64,000 nt of DNA from Lentzea atacamensis (GCF_003269295.1 NZ_QLTT01000013.1:124001-188000); one strand, 5' to 3'; counted from the stretch's first letter, positions 1-8,511 are shown. Made by a program: numbers and translations. Notes: generated by a model not told the origin, from the sequence alone.

Positions 1-183
1 ATCGGCATGAACCAGGGTCTTGTCGCGGGCGCGGGGATCGCCGCTCATCTGCACCAGCACGTGGTGCCGCGGTGGGGCGGGGACGCGAACTTCATGCCGG
101 TCATCGGGCACACGAAGGTGCTGCCGCAGCTGCTGGGGGAGACCCGCGAGCTGCTGGCGGAGGGTTGGAAGGCTGTCGACTGA
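1..183 (+). CDS. HIT-family protein (AP4A phosphorylase-like), C-terminal part
   Basis: Only the last 60 codons are present; the gene enters from the left edge. The fragment carries the histidine-triad signature HLHQHVV at nt 46-66 followed by VPRW, the nucleotide-binding and catalytic motif of HIT hydrolases and phosphorylases. In Mycobacterium the gene at this position (Rv2613c) is a diadenosine tetraphosphate phosphorylase and directly precedes pgsA. Here pgsA follows only after two extra genes, so the syntenic identity is good but the usual operon is interrupted. The exact substrate cannot be decided from the fragment. Confidence 0.85.
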   Translation: MGMNQGLVAGAGIAAHLHQHVVPRWGGDANFMPVIGHTKVLPQLLGETRELLAEGWKAVD

Positions 184-196
184 CGATCACTGCCTA

Positions 197-225
197 TTGA
201 CTTTCGATAGATGGTGAGTGATAGT
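197..225 (+). promoter_or_regulatory. Promoter for leaderless small membrane protein gene
   Basis: TTGACT and GATAGT are separated by 17 nt, a near-consensus vegetative promoter. Transcription would begin about 7 nt later, at or next to the ATG at 232, giving a leaderless mRNA. The pair ATAGAT/ATCTAT flanks the -10 region as a small inverted repeat and could be an operator. Confidence 0.5.
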
Positions 226-231
226 CGATCT

Positions 232-411
232 ATGCCTCGACTGCTGCTGCCCTTGGTCGGTTGTGTTCTCGTCGTCGCTCTGGGCGTCGGCGCCATCATG
301 TACGCCCACCACGACGACGCGCCCGGTCTCGGGCTCATCGGTTTCGTGCTGATCTTCGGTGCCATCGGATTCGGTGTGCGCGCGGTATTGCGCGGACGTA
401 AGTCCGTCTGA
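232..411 (+). CDS. Small two-TM membrane protein, unknown function
   Basis: This encodes 59 residues with one hydrophobic helix near the N terminus (LLLPLVGCVLVVALGVGAI), a short HHDDAP loop and a second helix (GLIGFVLIFGAIGFGV), ending in a basic RGRKSV tail. The start at 232 is preferred because a promoter places the transcript start there; an in-frame ATG at 211 would add seven residues but lies inside the promoter. No family is recognised. It sits between the HIT gene and an XRE regulator, in a position that is normally empty in the mycobacterial operon, so it looks like part of a local insertion. Confidence 0.6.
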   Translation: MPRLLLPLVGCVLVVALGVGAIMYAHHDDAPGLGLIGFVLIFGAIGFGVRAVLRGRKSV

Positions 412-428
412 CTAAACGCGGCGTTTAG
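412..428. promoter_or_regulatory. Perfect 17-bp palindrome, possible operator
   Basis: CTAAACGC-G-GCGTTTAG begins on the base after the stop codon of the small membrane protein. It has no T-tract, so it is more like a TetR-type operator than an intrinsic terminator. The rest of the 277 bp up to the XRE gene shows no further gene. Confidence 0.4.
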
Positions 429-705
429 CGAACACGTGCTGTGATTGAAAGCCGTACCAATTCCTGGACAAAAGAGTGACAAAAACCACCCACGTTGTCC
501 GGGCAGGACAATCAGGCGGGTTTCCAGCTCGCACGGAATAGCATCGTTGCAACTTTCGGGTGTTTCTCGTCAACCGGCCGAGACGAAATGCCAGCGCAAA
601 GCGATTCCAGGTAGGTGAGATCACCCACCTGGAGGTGTCAAGGGTGAGTCAAGTCCCCGCCGATGGCCGATCGTCTGAGCGTGCACAGATGGTTACGGTG
701 CGAAC

Positions 706-1545
706 ATGACCGCACCTGAGCGTTCGCGATTAGCAAGAGAACGGCTTTCGCGTGAGTTACGCCGGTTGCGCACCGAGGCGAAGATGACCGGCACGGCCAC
801 CGCCCGTGCCACCGGGATGAGCCAGTCCAAGCTGTCGAAGATCGAGAACGGCATGCTGCTCCCGTCCGTCACGGACGTGGAGCGTCTCGTCGCCGAGCTG
901 GCCGCGACGAGGGAGACGCGCATCGAACTGGTCGAACTCGCCAGGTCGCTGCACGCGGAGGCGGAGACCCGCCGCGTCGTGCTGCACCGAGGGGCGCACC
1001 GCCACCAGCAGACGATCAGCCGCGTGGAGGCCCGCGCTGCGACATCGAGGTTCTTCCAGGTCAACCTGGTGCCCTCGTTGCTGCAGTCCGAGTCCTACCT
1101 GCGGATCGTGCTGGGGACGATGCCGCAGTCCGAACAGGAGGCCGCCGTAGCCGCGCTGCGCATCAGACGCTCGCGGATGGACGACCTCGCGAAGCAGTTC
1201 GTGTTCGTGCTGACCGAGAGCGCGCTGCGCTGGCGGATGGGCTCGGCGGAGCTGATGGCGGAACAGGTCGAGCACCTGGCCGCGATCCAGCGCCGCCCGA
1301 ACGTCCGCCTCGGCGTCGTACCGTGGTCGGCCGACGCGAACGTGGTGGCACTGCACGGTTTCCAGATCTACGACGAGCGCGTCGTCACGGTCAGCGTGCT
1401 GACCGGCAACGCCACCATCACCGACCCGCTGGACGTGCGGGAGTACCTCGCGCTGTTCGGCAGGCTGGAGCGGCTGGCGGTGCGCGGGGAGGAGCTGCAG
1501 GCGTTGCTGAAGCGGATCGCGGAGGATCACCGCAGGCTCGGCTAG
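706..1545 (+). CDS. XRE-family regulator with DUF5753 domain
   Basis: The 279-residue protein has an N-terminal helix-turn-helix (about residues 10-65, including ATGMSQSKLSKIENGML) and a C-terminal DUF5753 ligand/partner domain with the typical LVPSLLQSESYLR and LGVVPWSA segments. Such proteins (Scr1/WhiJ-like) usually act with a small DUF397 protein encoded next door; none is visible here. A TACGGT -10 box 7 nt before the ATG suggests a leaderless transcript. A second member of the family lies at 38.9-39.8 kb, and that one does have its DUF397 partner. This copy is inserted between the HIT gene and pgsA. Confidence 0.85.
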   Translation: MTAPERSRLARERLSRELRRLRTEAKMTGTATARATGMSQSKLSKIENGMLLPSVTDVERLVAELAATRETRIELVELARSLHAEAETRRVVLHRGAHRHQQTISRVEARAATSRFFQVNLVPSLLQSESYLRIVLGTMPQSEQEAAVAALRIRRSRMDDLAKQFVFVLTESALRWRMGSAELMAEQVEHLAAIQRRPNVRLGVVPWSADANVVALHGFQIYDERVVTVSVLTGNATITDPLDVREYLALFGRLERLAVRGEELQALLKRIAEDHRRLG

Positions 1546-1702
1546 AGGGGGCGGGGGATTCTCTCGGGGGTCATCTTCAGGCGTGCGTGTGCTCGCCGTG
1601 GGCTCGTCCGGGCCGCGGCGATGGAAGCTGGAAGCCTCTTCGCGGGTGCCGCCTCACCCGCGAGCAGCGCGTTTCGGCAGTCCAGCTAGGCTGCGACACG
1701 CC

Positions 1703-2305
1703 ATGCTGAACATCTTCGCTCGCGCGTCCGTCTCGCGCGTCACCGATCCGATCGGGGCGTGGCTGCTGGCGCGTGGCCTCACGCCCAACGTCGTCACCGT
1801 GACCGGCACGGTCGGCGCCGTCGCGAGCGCACTGTGGTTCATCCCCCGCGGGCAGCTGTTCCTCGGCTGCGCGCTGGTGACGTTCTTCGTGCTGCTCGAC
1901 CTGATCGACGGCGCGATGGCCCGTGCCCAGGGGCCCACGAAATTCGGCGCCGTCCTCGACGCCACCTGCGACCGCATCGCCGACGGGGCCCTGTTCGCCG
2001 CGCTCACCTGGTACGCGTTCGCCAGTGGCAGCACCTGGACCGCCGCGGCCGGGTTCATCTGCCTGGTGGCCTCGCAGGTGATCTCCTACGTGAAGGCGCG
2101 CGCCGAGGCGTCCGGGCTCAGCGCCGACGGTGGCCTCGCCGAGCGCGCCGAGCGGTTCATCGTCGCCCTCGTCGGCGCCGGTGTGCAGGGGCTCGGCGTG
2201 CCGCACCTCATGGACATCTCGCTGTGGCTGCTCGCGGTCATGACGGTGGCCACCGTGATCCAGCGCGTCCTCGCCGTGGCGAAGTCGGCGCGGGAGGCGG
2301 CGTGA
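1703..2305 (+). CDS. pgsA: Phosphatidylinositol phosphate synthase (CDP-alcohol phosphatidyltransferase)
   Basis: This 200-residue integral membrane enzyme carries the full CDP-alcohol phosphotransferase motif, D-G-x2-A-R-x8-G-x3-D-x3-D, seen as DGAMAR...FGAVLDATCD around residues 70-95. In actinobacteria the family member in this operon transfers phosphatidate from CDP-diacylglycerol to inositol-1-phosphate, the first step towards PIM lipids. The ATG is chosen because the family begins at MLNIFARA and a TAGGCT -10 box lies 10 nt upstream. The stop overlaps the GTG of the following acyltransferase, indicating translational coupling in a pgsA-acyltransferase-pimA-Nudix operon. Confidence 0.9.
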   Translation: MLNIFARASVSRVTDPIGAWLLARGLTPNVVTVTGTVGAVASALWFIPRGQLFLGCALVTFFVLLDLIDGAMARAQGPTKFGAVLDATCDRIADGALFAALTWYAFASGSTWTAAAGFICLVASQVISYVKARAEASGLSADGGLAERAERFIVALVGAGVQGLGVPHLMDISLWLLAVMTVATVIQRVLAVAKSAREAA

Positions 2306-3204
2306 ACCTCGCGACGCTCGGATACACCGCCGGGTGGCGGCTCATCCGCCTGTTGCCGCAGTCGTGGGCCCGCGCGCTGTTCCGGCTCGGCGCGGACTAC
2401 GCGGCCAAGCGCGGCGGTGCGAGCGTCGAGCAGCTGCGCACGAACCTGCGCAGGGTCGTGCCGCAGGCGGGCGAGGACGAGCTGGACGACCTGGTGCGCG
2501 ACTCGCTCCGGTCGTACGCGCGGTACTGGTGCGAGGCGTTCCGCCTGCCGTCGATGGACCTGCGCGCCGTCTACGAGAAGTGCGACTCGCAGGTGTCCGG
2601 CCAGGAGAACCTCGACGCGGCCCTGAAAGAGGGCACCGGCGCGGTCGTGGCCCTCCCGCACAGCGGCAACTGGGACATGGCCGGCGTGTGGCTCGTTGGC
2701 CACTCCGGCACGTTCACGACGGTCGCCGAGCGGCTGAAGCCCGAGTCGCTGTACCGCAAGTTCGTGGAGTTCCGCGAAACCCTCGGCTTTGAAGTGCTGC
2801 CGCTCAACGGCGGCGACCGTCCACCCGCGACGGTGCTGGCCGAACGGCTGCGCGCCAACAAGGTCGTCTGCCTGCTCGCCGACCGCGACCTGACCTCGAC
2901 CGGCGTCCCCGTCACGTTCTTCGGCGAGCAGACCCTGATGCCCGCCGGTCCGGCGCACCTGGCCATGACGACGGGGGCCGCGCTGCTCCCGGTCGGCTGC
3001 TGGTTCACCCAGGACGGCTGGCACTTCCGCATCCACCCGCCGATCAAGGTCAGCACCGTCGCGGCCGCGACGCAGGCCATCGCGGACGTGTTCGCCGCCG
3101 ACATCGCAGCGCACCCCGCGGACTGGCACATGCTGCAACAGCTCTGGCTCGCCGACCTGCCGGAAAGCCGCCGTGCCGCCCTCTCCAGGAGGCTCTCGCG
3201 GTGA
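2302..3204 (+). CDS. Phosphatidylinositol mannoside acyltransferase
   Basis: The 300-residue protein belongs to the LpxL/HtrB-like lysophospholipid acyltransferase family. HSGNWDMAG supplies the HX4D catalytic motif (about residue 118), and LLADRDL and PAGPAHLA are further conserved blocks. The mycobacterial orthologue (Rv2611c) acylates the mannose of PIM1/PIM2 at the cytoplasmic membrane. The start GTG overlaps the pgsA stop by 3 nt and its own stop overlaps the pimA GTG, so the three genes are coupled. Substrate assignment rests on the operon context and family, not on a residue visible here. Confidence 0.88.
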   Translation: MNLATLGYTAGWRLIRLLPQSWARALFRLGADYAAKRGGASVEQLRTNLRRVVPQAGEDELDDLVRDSLRSYARYWCEAFRLPSMDLRAVYEKCDSQVSGQENLDAALKEGTGAVVALPHSGNWDMAGVWLVGHSGTFTTVAERLKPESLYRKFVEFRETLGFEVLPLNGGDRPPATVLAERLRANKVVCLLADRDLTSTGVPVTFFGEQTLMPAGPAHLAMTTGAALLPVGCWFTQDGWHFRIHPPIKVSTVAAATQAIADVFAADIAAHPADWHMLQQLWLADLPESRRAALSRRLSR

Positions 3205-4313
3205 AGGTGGGGATCGTCTGCCCGTACTCCTTCGACGTGCCAGGGGGAGTGCAGGCCCACGTCGTCGACCTCGCGCGCGCCCTGATCTCGCTCGGGCACA
3301 CGGTCGACGTGCTGGCGTCCGCGGACGACGACCAGTCGCTGCCGGAGTTCGTCACCTCGGCCGGCCGTGCGGTCGGCATCCCGTACAACGGTTCCGTCGC
3401 CCGGCTTTCCTTCGGGCCGGTCTCGTACGCGCGGGTGCGCCGCTGGATCGACGAGCACTCGTTCGACGTCCTGCACCTGCACGAGCCCACCGCGCCGTCG
3501 CTGTCGTTCCTGGCGCTGATGGTCGCCGACGGCCCGATCGTCGCCACGTTCCACACCTCGACCCCGCGTTCCAAGATGCTCTCGGCGTTCCAGGGCGTGC
3601 TGCAGCCGTTCCTGGAGAAGGTCACCGCCCGCATCGCCGTGTCCGCGCTGGCCCGCCGCGTCCAGGTCGAGCACCTCGGCGGCGACGCCGTGGAGATCCC
3701 CAACGGCGTCGACGTCGACTTCTTCGCCTCGGCGTCCACTTTGGACGGCTATCCGCGTCCCGGCGGCACGATCGGCTTCGTGGGCCGCTACGACGAGCCG
3801 CGCAAGGGTATGCCGATCCTGTGGGAGGCGTTCGGCCTCATCGCCGACGAGTTCCCGGACCTGCGGCTGCTGGTCGTGGGCCGCGGCGAGACGTCGTTCG
3901 ACGGGCCGTACGCCGACCGGGTCGACCTGCTCGGCCAGGTCGACGACGCCGAGAAGGCCAGGATGCTGCGCAGCTGCGAGGTCTACGTGGCGCCGAACAC
4001 CGGCGGCGAGTCCTTCGGCATCATCCTGACCGAGGCCATGGCCGCGGGCACCGCCGTGGTGGCGAGCGATCTCGACGCGTTCCGCCGCGTGCTGGACGAC
4101 GGCAAGGCCGGGGTGCTGTTCCCGGTCGGCGACGCGGCCGGCCTGGCGGACGCGCTCCGTTCCGTGCTGCGCGACTCCGCTCTGCGCGCCGAGTACGTCG
4201 ACCTCGCCTCGCAGCGCGTGCAGGCCTTCGACTGGTCCGTCGTCGCGAGCCAGGTCCTGCGCGTCTACGAGACGGCCATCGCCGCCGACCCGCGCCGGGT
4301 GGGCGAGGCATGA
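3201..4313 (+). CDS. pimA: Phosphatidylinositol alpha-mannosyltransferase PimA
   Basis: The 370-residue GT4 glycosyltransferase transfers mannose from GDP-mannose to phosphatidylinositol on the cytoplasmic face of the membrane, giving PIM1. The N terminus MKVGIVCPYSFDVPGGVQ has the glycine-rich donor/acceptor loop, and GFVGRYDEPRKGM and GGESFGIILTEAMAAG (the E-x7-E element) are GT-B/GT4 nucleotide-sugar binding signatures. GTG start with 4-nt overlap to the upstream acyltransferase; the stop overlaps the ATG of the Nudix gene. Order and length match the mycobacterial pimA locus. Confidence 0.92.
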   Translation: MKVGIVCPYSFDVPGGVQAHVVDLARALISLGHTVDVLASADDDQSLPEFVTSAGRAVGIPYNGSVARLSFGPVSYARVRRWIDEHSFDVLHLHEPTAPSLSFLALMVADGPIVATFHTSTPRSKMLSAFQGVLQPFLEKVTARIAVSALARRVQVEHLGGDAVEIPNGVDVDFFASASTLDGYPRPGGTIGFVGRYDEPRKGMPILWEAFGLIADEFPDLRLLVVGRGETSFDGPYADRVDLLGQVDDAEKARMLRSCEVYVAPNTGGESFGIILTEAMAAGTAVVASDLDAFRRVLDDGKAGVLFPVGDAAGLADALRSVLRDSALRAEYVDLASQRVQAFDWSVVASQVLRVYETAIAADPRRVGEA

Positions 4314-5260
4314 CCACCGCGCTGGTCGTCGTCCTCGTCTCGCTGCTGCTGGCCGCCTGGATCATCTCCATCGCCAACCGCCTGGACCGCCTGCACGTTC
4401 GCACCGACGCCGCCTGGGCCGCCCTGGACGCCGCCCTGGCCCGCCGCGCCGTCGTGACGCGCGCTCTGCTCGACCCGGCGTTGTCGGCGGCGGCCTCCCG
4501 TGCCGAGTCGGCGTCACGAGCCGACCGCGAGCTGGCCGAGAACGAGCTCTCCGGTCTGCTGGGCGCCCTGGACCGCTCGGCGCTCGCTCCCGCGCTGGCG
4601 TTCGAGCTCGCCGACGCCGAGGAACGCGTCGTGCTGGCCCGCCGCGTCCACAACGACGCCGTCCGCGACACGCTCCTGCAGCGCCGCCGCCGCATCGTCC
4701 GCTGGCTGCGCTTGTCCGGCACCGCGCCGCAGCCGTCGTACTTCGAGATCGCCGAACCCGCAGCGCCCTCCGACGCCGTGATGCTCACGCCCCGGCCGTC
4801 CGCGCGTGTGGTGCTGACGGACCCGTCGGGTCGCGTGCTGCTGTTCCAGGGCTTCGACCCGGCGCGCCCCCAGGAACTCTTCTGGTTCACCGTCGGCGGC
4901 GGCGTGGAGGACGGCGAGGAGCTGCGCGACGCGGCCCTCCGCGAGGCCTTCGAGGAGACGGGCCTCAAGCTCTCGCCGGAGACGTTGATCGGACCGGTGT
5001 GGCGCCGCCGCGCGGTGTTCAGCTTCGACGGCGAGACGTTCGACGCGGAGGAGTGGTTCTTCCACGCCCGCGTCGACGGTGATCCGGCCATCGACACCTC
5101 GGGCTTCAACGACCTCGAGGAGAGCACCATCTCCGGCCACCGGTGGTGGAGCGCCGAGGAGCTGGAGTCCACTGAGGACACCGTGTACCCGGTGCAGCTG
5201 GCCGAGCTCCTGCCTGCGTTGACCGCTGACTGGGATGGCCAGACCCGGACGGTCCGCTGA
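4310..5260 (+). CDS. Membrane-anchored LemA-like/Nudix protein
   Basis: The 316-residue protein begins with one transmembrane helix (residues 2-20) and a LemA-like helical region, then carries a complete Nudix box, GGGVEDGEELRDAAL followed by REAFEETGL (G-x5-E-x7-REUxEExGU), at about residue 200. The orthologous position in Mycobacterium is Rv2609c. The Nudix part should hydrolyse a nucleoside diphosphate linked to another moiety; given the operon, a GDP-mannose or CDP-lipid clean-up role is possible but is only inference. The ATG overlaps the pimA stop by 4 nt. Confidence 0.85.
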   Translation: MTTALVVVLVSLLLAAWIISIANRLDRLHVRTDAAWAALDAALARRAVVTRALLDPALSAAASRAESASRADRELAENELSGLLGALDRSALAPALAFELADAEERVVLARRVHNDAVRDTLLQRRRRIVRWLRLSGTAPQPSYFEIAEPAAPSDAVMLTPRPSARVVLTDPSGRVLLFQGFDPARPQELFWFTVGGGVEDGEELRDAALREAFEETGLKLSPETLIGPVWRRRAVFSFDGETFDAEEWFFHARVDGDPAIDTSGFNDLEESTISGHRWWSAEELESTEDTVYPVQLAELLPALTADWDGQTRTVR

Positions 5261-5346
5261 TCTCCTGTCGCTTGTGGACAGTGCAGATGATCACGATTCG
5301 AACCGAGCTGTTGGATCTTGGTCGAGCACGGTGCATGATCCCTTCG

Positions 5347-5364
5347 GTCACCCAAATGGGTGAC
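5347..5364. promoter_or_regulatory. Inverted repeat upstream of secreted protein gene
   Basis: GTCACCC-AAAT-GGGTGAC is a perfect 7-bp inverted repeat ending 18 nt before the GTG of the next gene, just ahead of its GGAAGGAG ribosome site. It could be an operator or a 5'-UTR hairpin; there is no T-tract to suggest a terminator for the PIM operon. Confidence 0.45.
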
Positions 5365-5382
5365 ACTCGGAAGGAGTAACAC

Positions 5383-5805
5383 GTGCGTTTGTTCACGAAG
5401 GCCCTGGCACTGCTGGCGACGGTCGTCGCCCTGGTCGGGATCGGCACCTCGCCCGCGCTCGCCGCCACGAGCTACAGCGTCACCGAGTCCAACGACGTCG
5501 GTACGCAGCACGCGCGCGCCTGGGGATCGATCAACTGGACGGGCGCGCGCAGCTTCAACATCGGCACGGCCTACCTGCGGGACCTCGCGTGCGACAACCA
5601 GCCGGTGTTCTGGTACATCGACGTCGACAACCGCTGGACCGGCACTGAGCGCTTCTGGCACGGCGGCTGCAACACGCAGACGTCCTGGTCGAACGTCGGC
5701 GCGAGCGACACGTTCAACATCAGGGTGATCGTGATCTACGTCTGCCGCGACACGCTCTTCCCGGAGTGCGACGCCAAGTCCTACCGCAACCCGAACGTGG
5801 CGTGA
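5383..5805 (+). CDS. Secreted protein of unknown function
   Basis: The 140-residue precursor has a Sec signal peptide (MRLFTKALALLATVVALVG...) with cleavage expected after SPALAA. The mature part of about 110 residues contains four cysteines (LACDN, HGGCN, YVCRD, PECDA), compatible with two disulfides, and many aromatic residues. The start is fixed by the GGAAGGAG ribosome site 5-7 nt upstream of GTG. No family is recognised. It stands alone between the PIM operon and the convergent NLR gene, and its promoter region holds an inverted repeat. Confidence 0.7.
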   Translation: MRLFTKALALLATVVALVGIGTSPALAATSYSVTESNDVGTQHARAWGSINWTGARSFNIGTAYLRDLACDNQPVFWYIDVDNRWTGTERFWHGGCNTQTSWSNVGASDTFNIRVIVIYVCRDTLFPECDAKSYRNPNVA

Positions 5806-5835
5806 CGAGGTCGTGAGCCGGGCCTTGTCCCCGGG

Positions 5836-7914
5836 TCACCGCACGGCCTGTTGCCGCCAGAAGGCGAGTCCCTCCAGGGTGGCCTGCACGTCCGGATGGC
5901 CGGGGCCGAGCACTCGCAGGCGATCGGCCAGCAGCTGCTCGAACTCCCTCGCCGCACGTGCCGGATCGCCGAGGTGACCCACGCAGTCGAGGAGAACGGA
6001 CCGGGTCGACAGCGTTTTGGGGTGGTCGGCACCGAGCACGCGCGTCGAGTCGGTGAGCAGTTGCCGCAGTTCGGCGTGGCCACCGGCCACGTCGCCGGAC
6101 TCCGCGCGTTCACACGCCAGGTTGTGCCTGGTGGCGAGGGTCTGCGGGTGATCAGGTCCGTAGACCCGGAGCTGGTCGGTGAGCAGCCGTTCGAACTCCG
6201 CCAGCTGGCTGCCGGGGGTGGCCTGGCCGCGGAGGTTCGTGAGGTCGTGCTGGACGGCCAGCGTGTCGGGGTCGTCGGGCCCGAACAGCTCGACGTGGGT
6301 GGCGAGAAGCTGTTCGAGCTCGGCGATGGCACCGGTCAGGTCACCGGTCTCGGCGAGCAGGCCCGCGCGATCGTGGCGTGCCCGCATCACATCGGCGAAC
6401 ATCTCGGCGCGATCTGATCGGCGCACCCGTGTCGCGGCGGCGAAGAACCGGTCGTAGTCGGCGAAGGCGCCGGCCGTGTCACCGGATCGGCCGCGCCACC
6501 TGGCGAGGCTGCTGAGCTGGATCAGCGTGAAGTAGTTGTACGGGCCGAGGCTCTGGACGCTCGAGTGGTACAGCCGCTCGAAGTGGTCCCTGGCCTCGGC
6601 CACGAGTCCGCACAGGCCGAGGCTGCTGCCCAGCTTGAACGGCAGCAGATGGGTGTCGCGTCCCTCCAGGTGTGTGCCACCCGCTGCCACCAGAGCCGTG
6701 CCGTTGGCGCGGATCACCTGCCCGCGTTCGTCCATGCTTTCCAAGGCCGGCCAGGCGTCCACGAGGGCGTCGGCGGCGGCCCGCACAGACCTCTTCTCCT
6801 GCTTGACGTTCCACGTGTCGCGCGTGGCCTGCTGCACCAGGGCGTGGATCCGGGCCTCGCCGCCGTCCAGGGTGACCAGGCTCAGCCGGTGCAGGCCGGC
6901 GAGCACGTCCCGCACGCCGGCCTCGTCGAGCCGGTACCCGGTGCGCGAGGTGAGGTACTCCCGCACGGACGGTCCGGTGAGCACGTCGAGCGGAATGCCG
7001 TTGGGGCTCAGGACACTCGCGATGTCGAGCAGCAGCGCTGCCACCTTGCGCGGCCTCAGCGTCTCCGCCTGCTCCATCGACAACGACCAGGTGGCCGCGA
7101 TGGTGGCCAGGTGTTCGTCCGCGGCGTTCCCGCGGCGGAGCTTCCCCAGCCGGGCAACGTAGTCCGCGCACGACAGATGCGCGTCGACCATGTACGCACC
7201 CGCCTGGGCCAGTGCCAGCGGCAAGCTTCCCAACGCGCGCACCACTTCGGCCGCGCCGTGGAGCAACATGGGCTGACCGCCGAGCACGGCCTGCAGATAG
7301 GTCAGTCCCTCGTGCTCGCTGAAGACACCCACGTCGACGACCTGCCGCCCGTCTCCCAGCAGGGCCGCGTCCCGGCGCCGGGTCGTGACCAGCACCAGCC
7401 CGTTCCCCGGCGGCCACAGCCCGGCGAGATCGGCGGGATCCTGGAGGTCGTCGAGCACGACGAGCCACGGCTCCTCGGTGCGCGCCAGCCACTCCAGCAG
7501 CCTGCGCGCGCCCTTCTCCGGTCCGAGGTCGTCGCGCCCGGTGAGCTCGGCCGCCGCCTCGGCGTACGCGGACACGACGGCTTCCCTCGTGCCCGCGGTG
7601 ACCCAGACCAGCAGGTTCACCTCGCGCCCTGACCACATCCGCTGGGCGAGGTCGGCTGCCAGCTGGGTTTTGCCGACGCCGCCCATGCCGGACAGGACCG
7701 TGGTCCGCGACGGGGTCAGGCCGGGCCTTGCCTGGAAGGACGCCGCGCGCTGTGGCACCACACCGATCTGGAGCGGCAACTCCGCGGGAGGCCGCGTGGC
7801 CGAGTGCTGGTGCAGGGTGAAGTCGCCGGCGATGTAGCCGATCTGCACGTTGTCACCGAGCACGTCGCCGTGGACGGTGTTCTGCACGGACAGCGGCTCG
7901 ACCTCGTCAGGCAT
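5836..7914 (-). CDS. NLR-like STAND NTPase with TPR repeats and N-terminal RHIM-like motif
   Basis: The 692-residue protein has three parts. Residues 12-31 form a short motif, NTVHGDVLGDNVQIGYIAGD, whose core VQIG fits the RHIM-type amyloid core [IV]-Q-x-G; related motifs occur at the N termini of actinobacterial NLR proteins. Residues about 60-330 are an NB-ARC-type NTPase with Walker A GMGGVGKT (76-83), Walker B LVVLDD (151-156) and GSLPLA (229-234). The rest is TPR-like, with recurring patterns such as GPDDPDTL, GPDHPQTL and GADHPKTL. It is likely a ligand-triggered signalling switch, possibly in immunity. No effector gene is adjacent, but a gene at 15.2 kb has a similar N-terminal motif. 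Confidence 0.85.
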   Translation of the reverse strand: MPDEVEPLSVQNTVHGDVLGDNVQIGYIAGDFTLHQHSATRPPAELPLQIGVVPQRAASFQARPGLTPSRTTVLSGMGGVGKTQLAADLAQRMWSGREVNLLVWVTAGTREAVVSAYAEAAAELTGRDDLGPEKGARRLLEWLARTEEPWLVVLDDLQDPADLAGLWPPGNGLVLVTTRRRDAALLGDGRQVVDVGVFSEHEGLTYLQAVLGGQPMLLHGAAEVVRALGSLPLALAQAGAYMVDAHLSCADYVARLGKLRRGNAADEHLATIAATWSLSMEQAETLRPRKVAALLLDIASVLSPNGIPLDVLTGPSVREYLTSRTGYRLDEAGVRDVLAGLHRLSLVTLDGGEARIHALVQQATRDTWNVKQEKRSVRAAADALVDAWPALESMDERGQVIRANGTALVAAGGTHLEGRDTHLLPFKLGSSLGLCGLVAEARDHFERLYHSSVQSLGPYNYFTLIQLSSLARWRGRSGDTAGAFADYDRFFAAATRVRRSDRAEMFADVMRARHDRAGLLAETGDLTGAIAELEQLLATHVELFGPDDPDTLAVQHDLTNLRGQATPGSQLAEFERLLTDQLRVYGPDHPQTLATRHNLACERAESGDVAGGHAELRQLLTDSTRVLGADHPKTLSTRSVLLDCVGHLGDPARAAREFEQLLADRLRVLGPGHPDVQATLEGLAFWRQQAVR

Positions 7915-8006
7915 CAGATCATTCTGGCCGAGTCCGGTCGAACGTGTCCTCCGAATCGGAGGAGGGCACTGGCGTGGCTGACCGGGGGAAGGAGCACTGG
8001 TGGCCG

Positions 8007-8465
8007 ATGAGGAACCTCGTCGCCGCTGTCGTGGCGCTGGGCCTGCTCGTCGGCGGGTGCGTCCCGCAGGCGCCGTACGACCCCATCGCGGTGCGCCTCA
8101 CCGAATCCGGGCAGGTGGAGATCGTCTACACGAGCTGTCAGCCGCTGCCGGTGGTTACCGCGGAGGTCGTGGCCCCGGGGGAGCAGATCTTCGACGACGG
8201 TGACCCGCGGCTGTGGCAGGTGGACTTCTCGCCACCCGCGGACCTCAAGCAGTTCGTCGTCGGTGAAACACCGTCCGGCGCGGTGGACCGGGTTCCGTTC
8301 CAGCAGCCGCAGCCGGGCCGGATCCTCGTCGCGCGCATCGTGCTGCACGGTGACCTGGCCCTGTACCACGACTTCACGCTGGACGATCTGTCCGGCGGGA
8401 AGGTGACGTACCGGCAGAAGAACATGGCGCCGGAGGACTTCCGCCGCGAGACCTCGTGCGGCTGA
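8007..8465 (+). CDS. Lipoprotein of unknown function
   Basis: From the ATG at 8007 the protein is 152 residues with a lipoprotein signal peptide MRNLVAAVVALGLLVGGC; the lipobox LVGGC places the acylated cysteine at residue 18. GGGGGAAGGAG about 12 nt upstream serves as ribosome site. In-frame GTG codons at 7944 and 7974 would add a hydrophilic tail before the signal peptide, which is less likely. The mature domain is mainly beta-rich and is not assigned to a family. It is divergent from the NLR gene and may share its promoter region. Confidence 0.65.
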   Translation: MRNLVAAVVALGLLVGGCVPQAPYDPIAVRLTESGQVEIVYTSCQPLPVVTAEVVAPGEQIFDDGDPRLWQVDFSPPADLKQFVVGETPSGAVDRVPFQQPQPGRILVARIVLHGDLALYHDFTLDDLSGGKVTYRQKNMAPEDFRRETSCG

Positions 8466-8511
8466 GCCGGTGGGGGAGGGCACGCGTGGTTCGCCCGCCC
8501 TCCCCGATCTG

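Noticed and set aside
4021-5661. Long minus-strand open frame opposite pimA and the Nudix gene
   Set aside because: Low-complexity Ser/Arg/Ala-rich translation opposite two certain genes.
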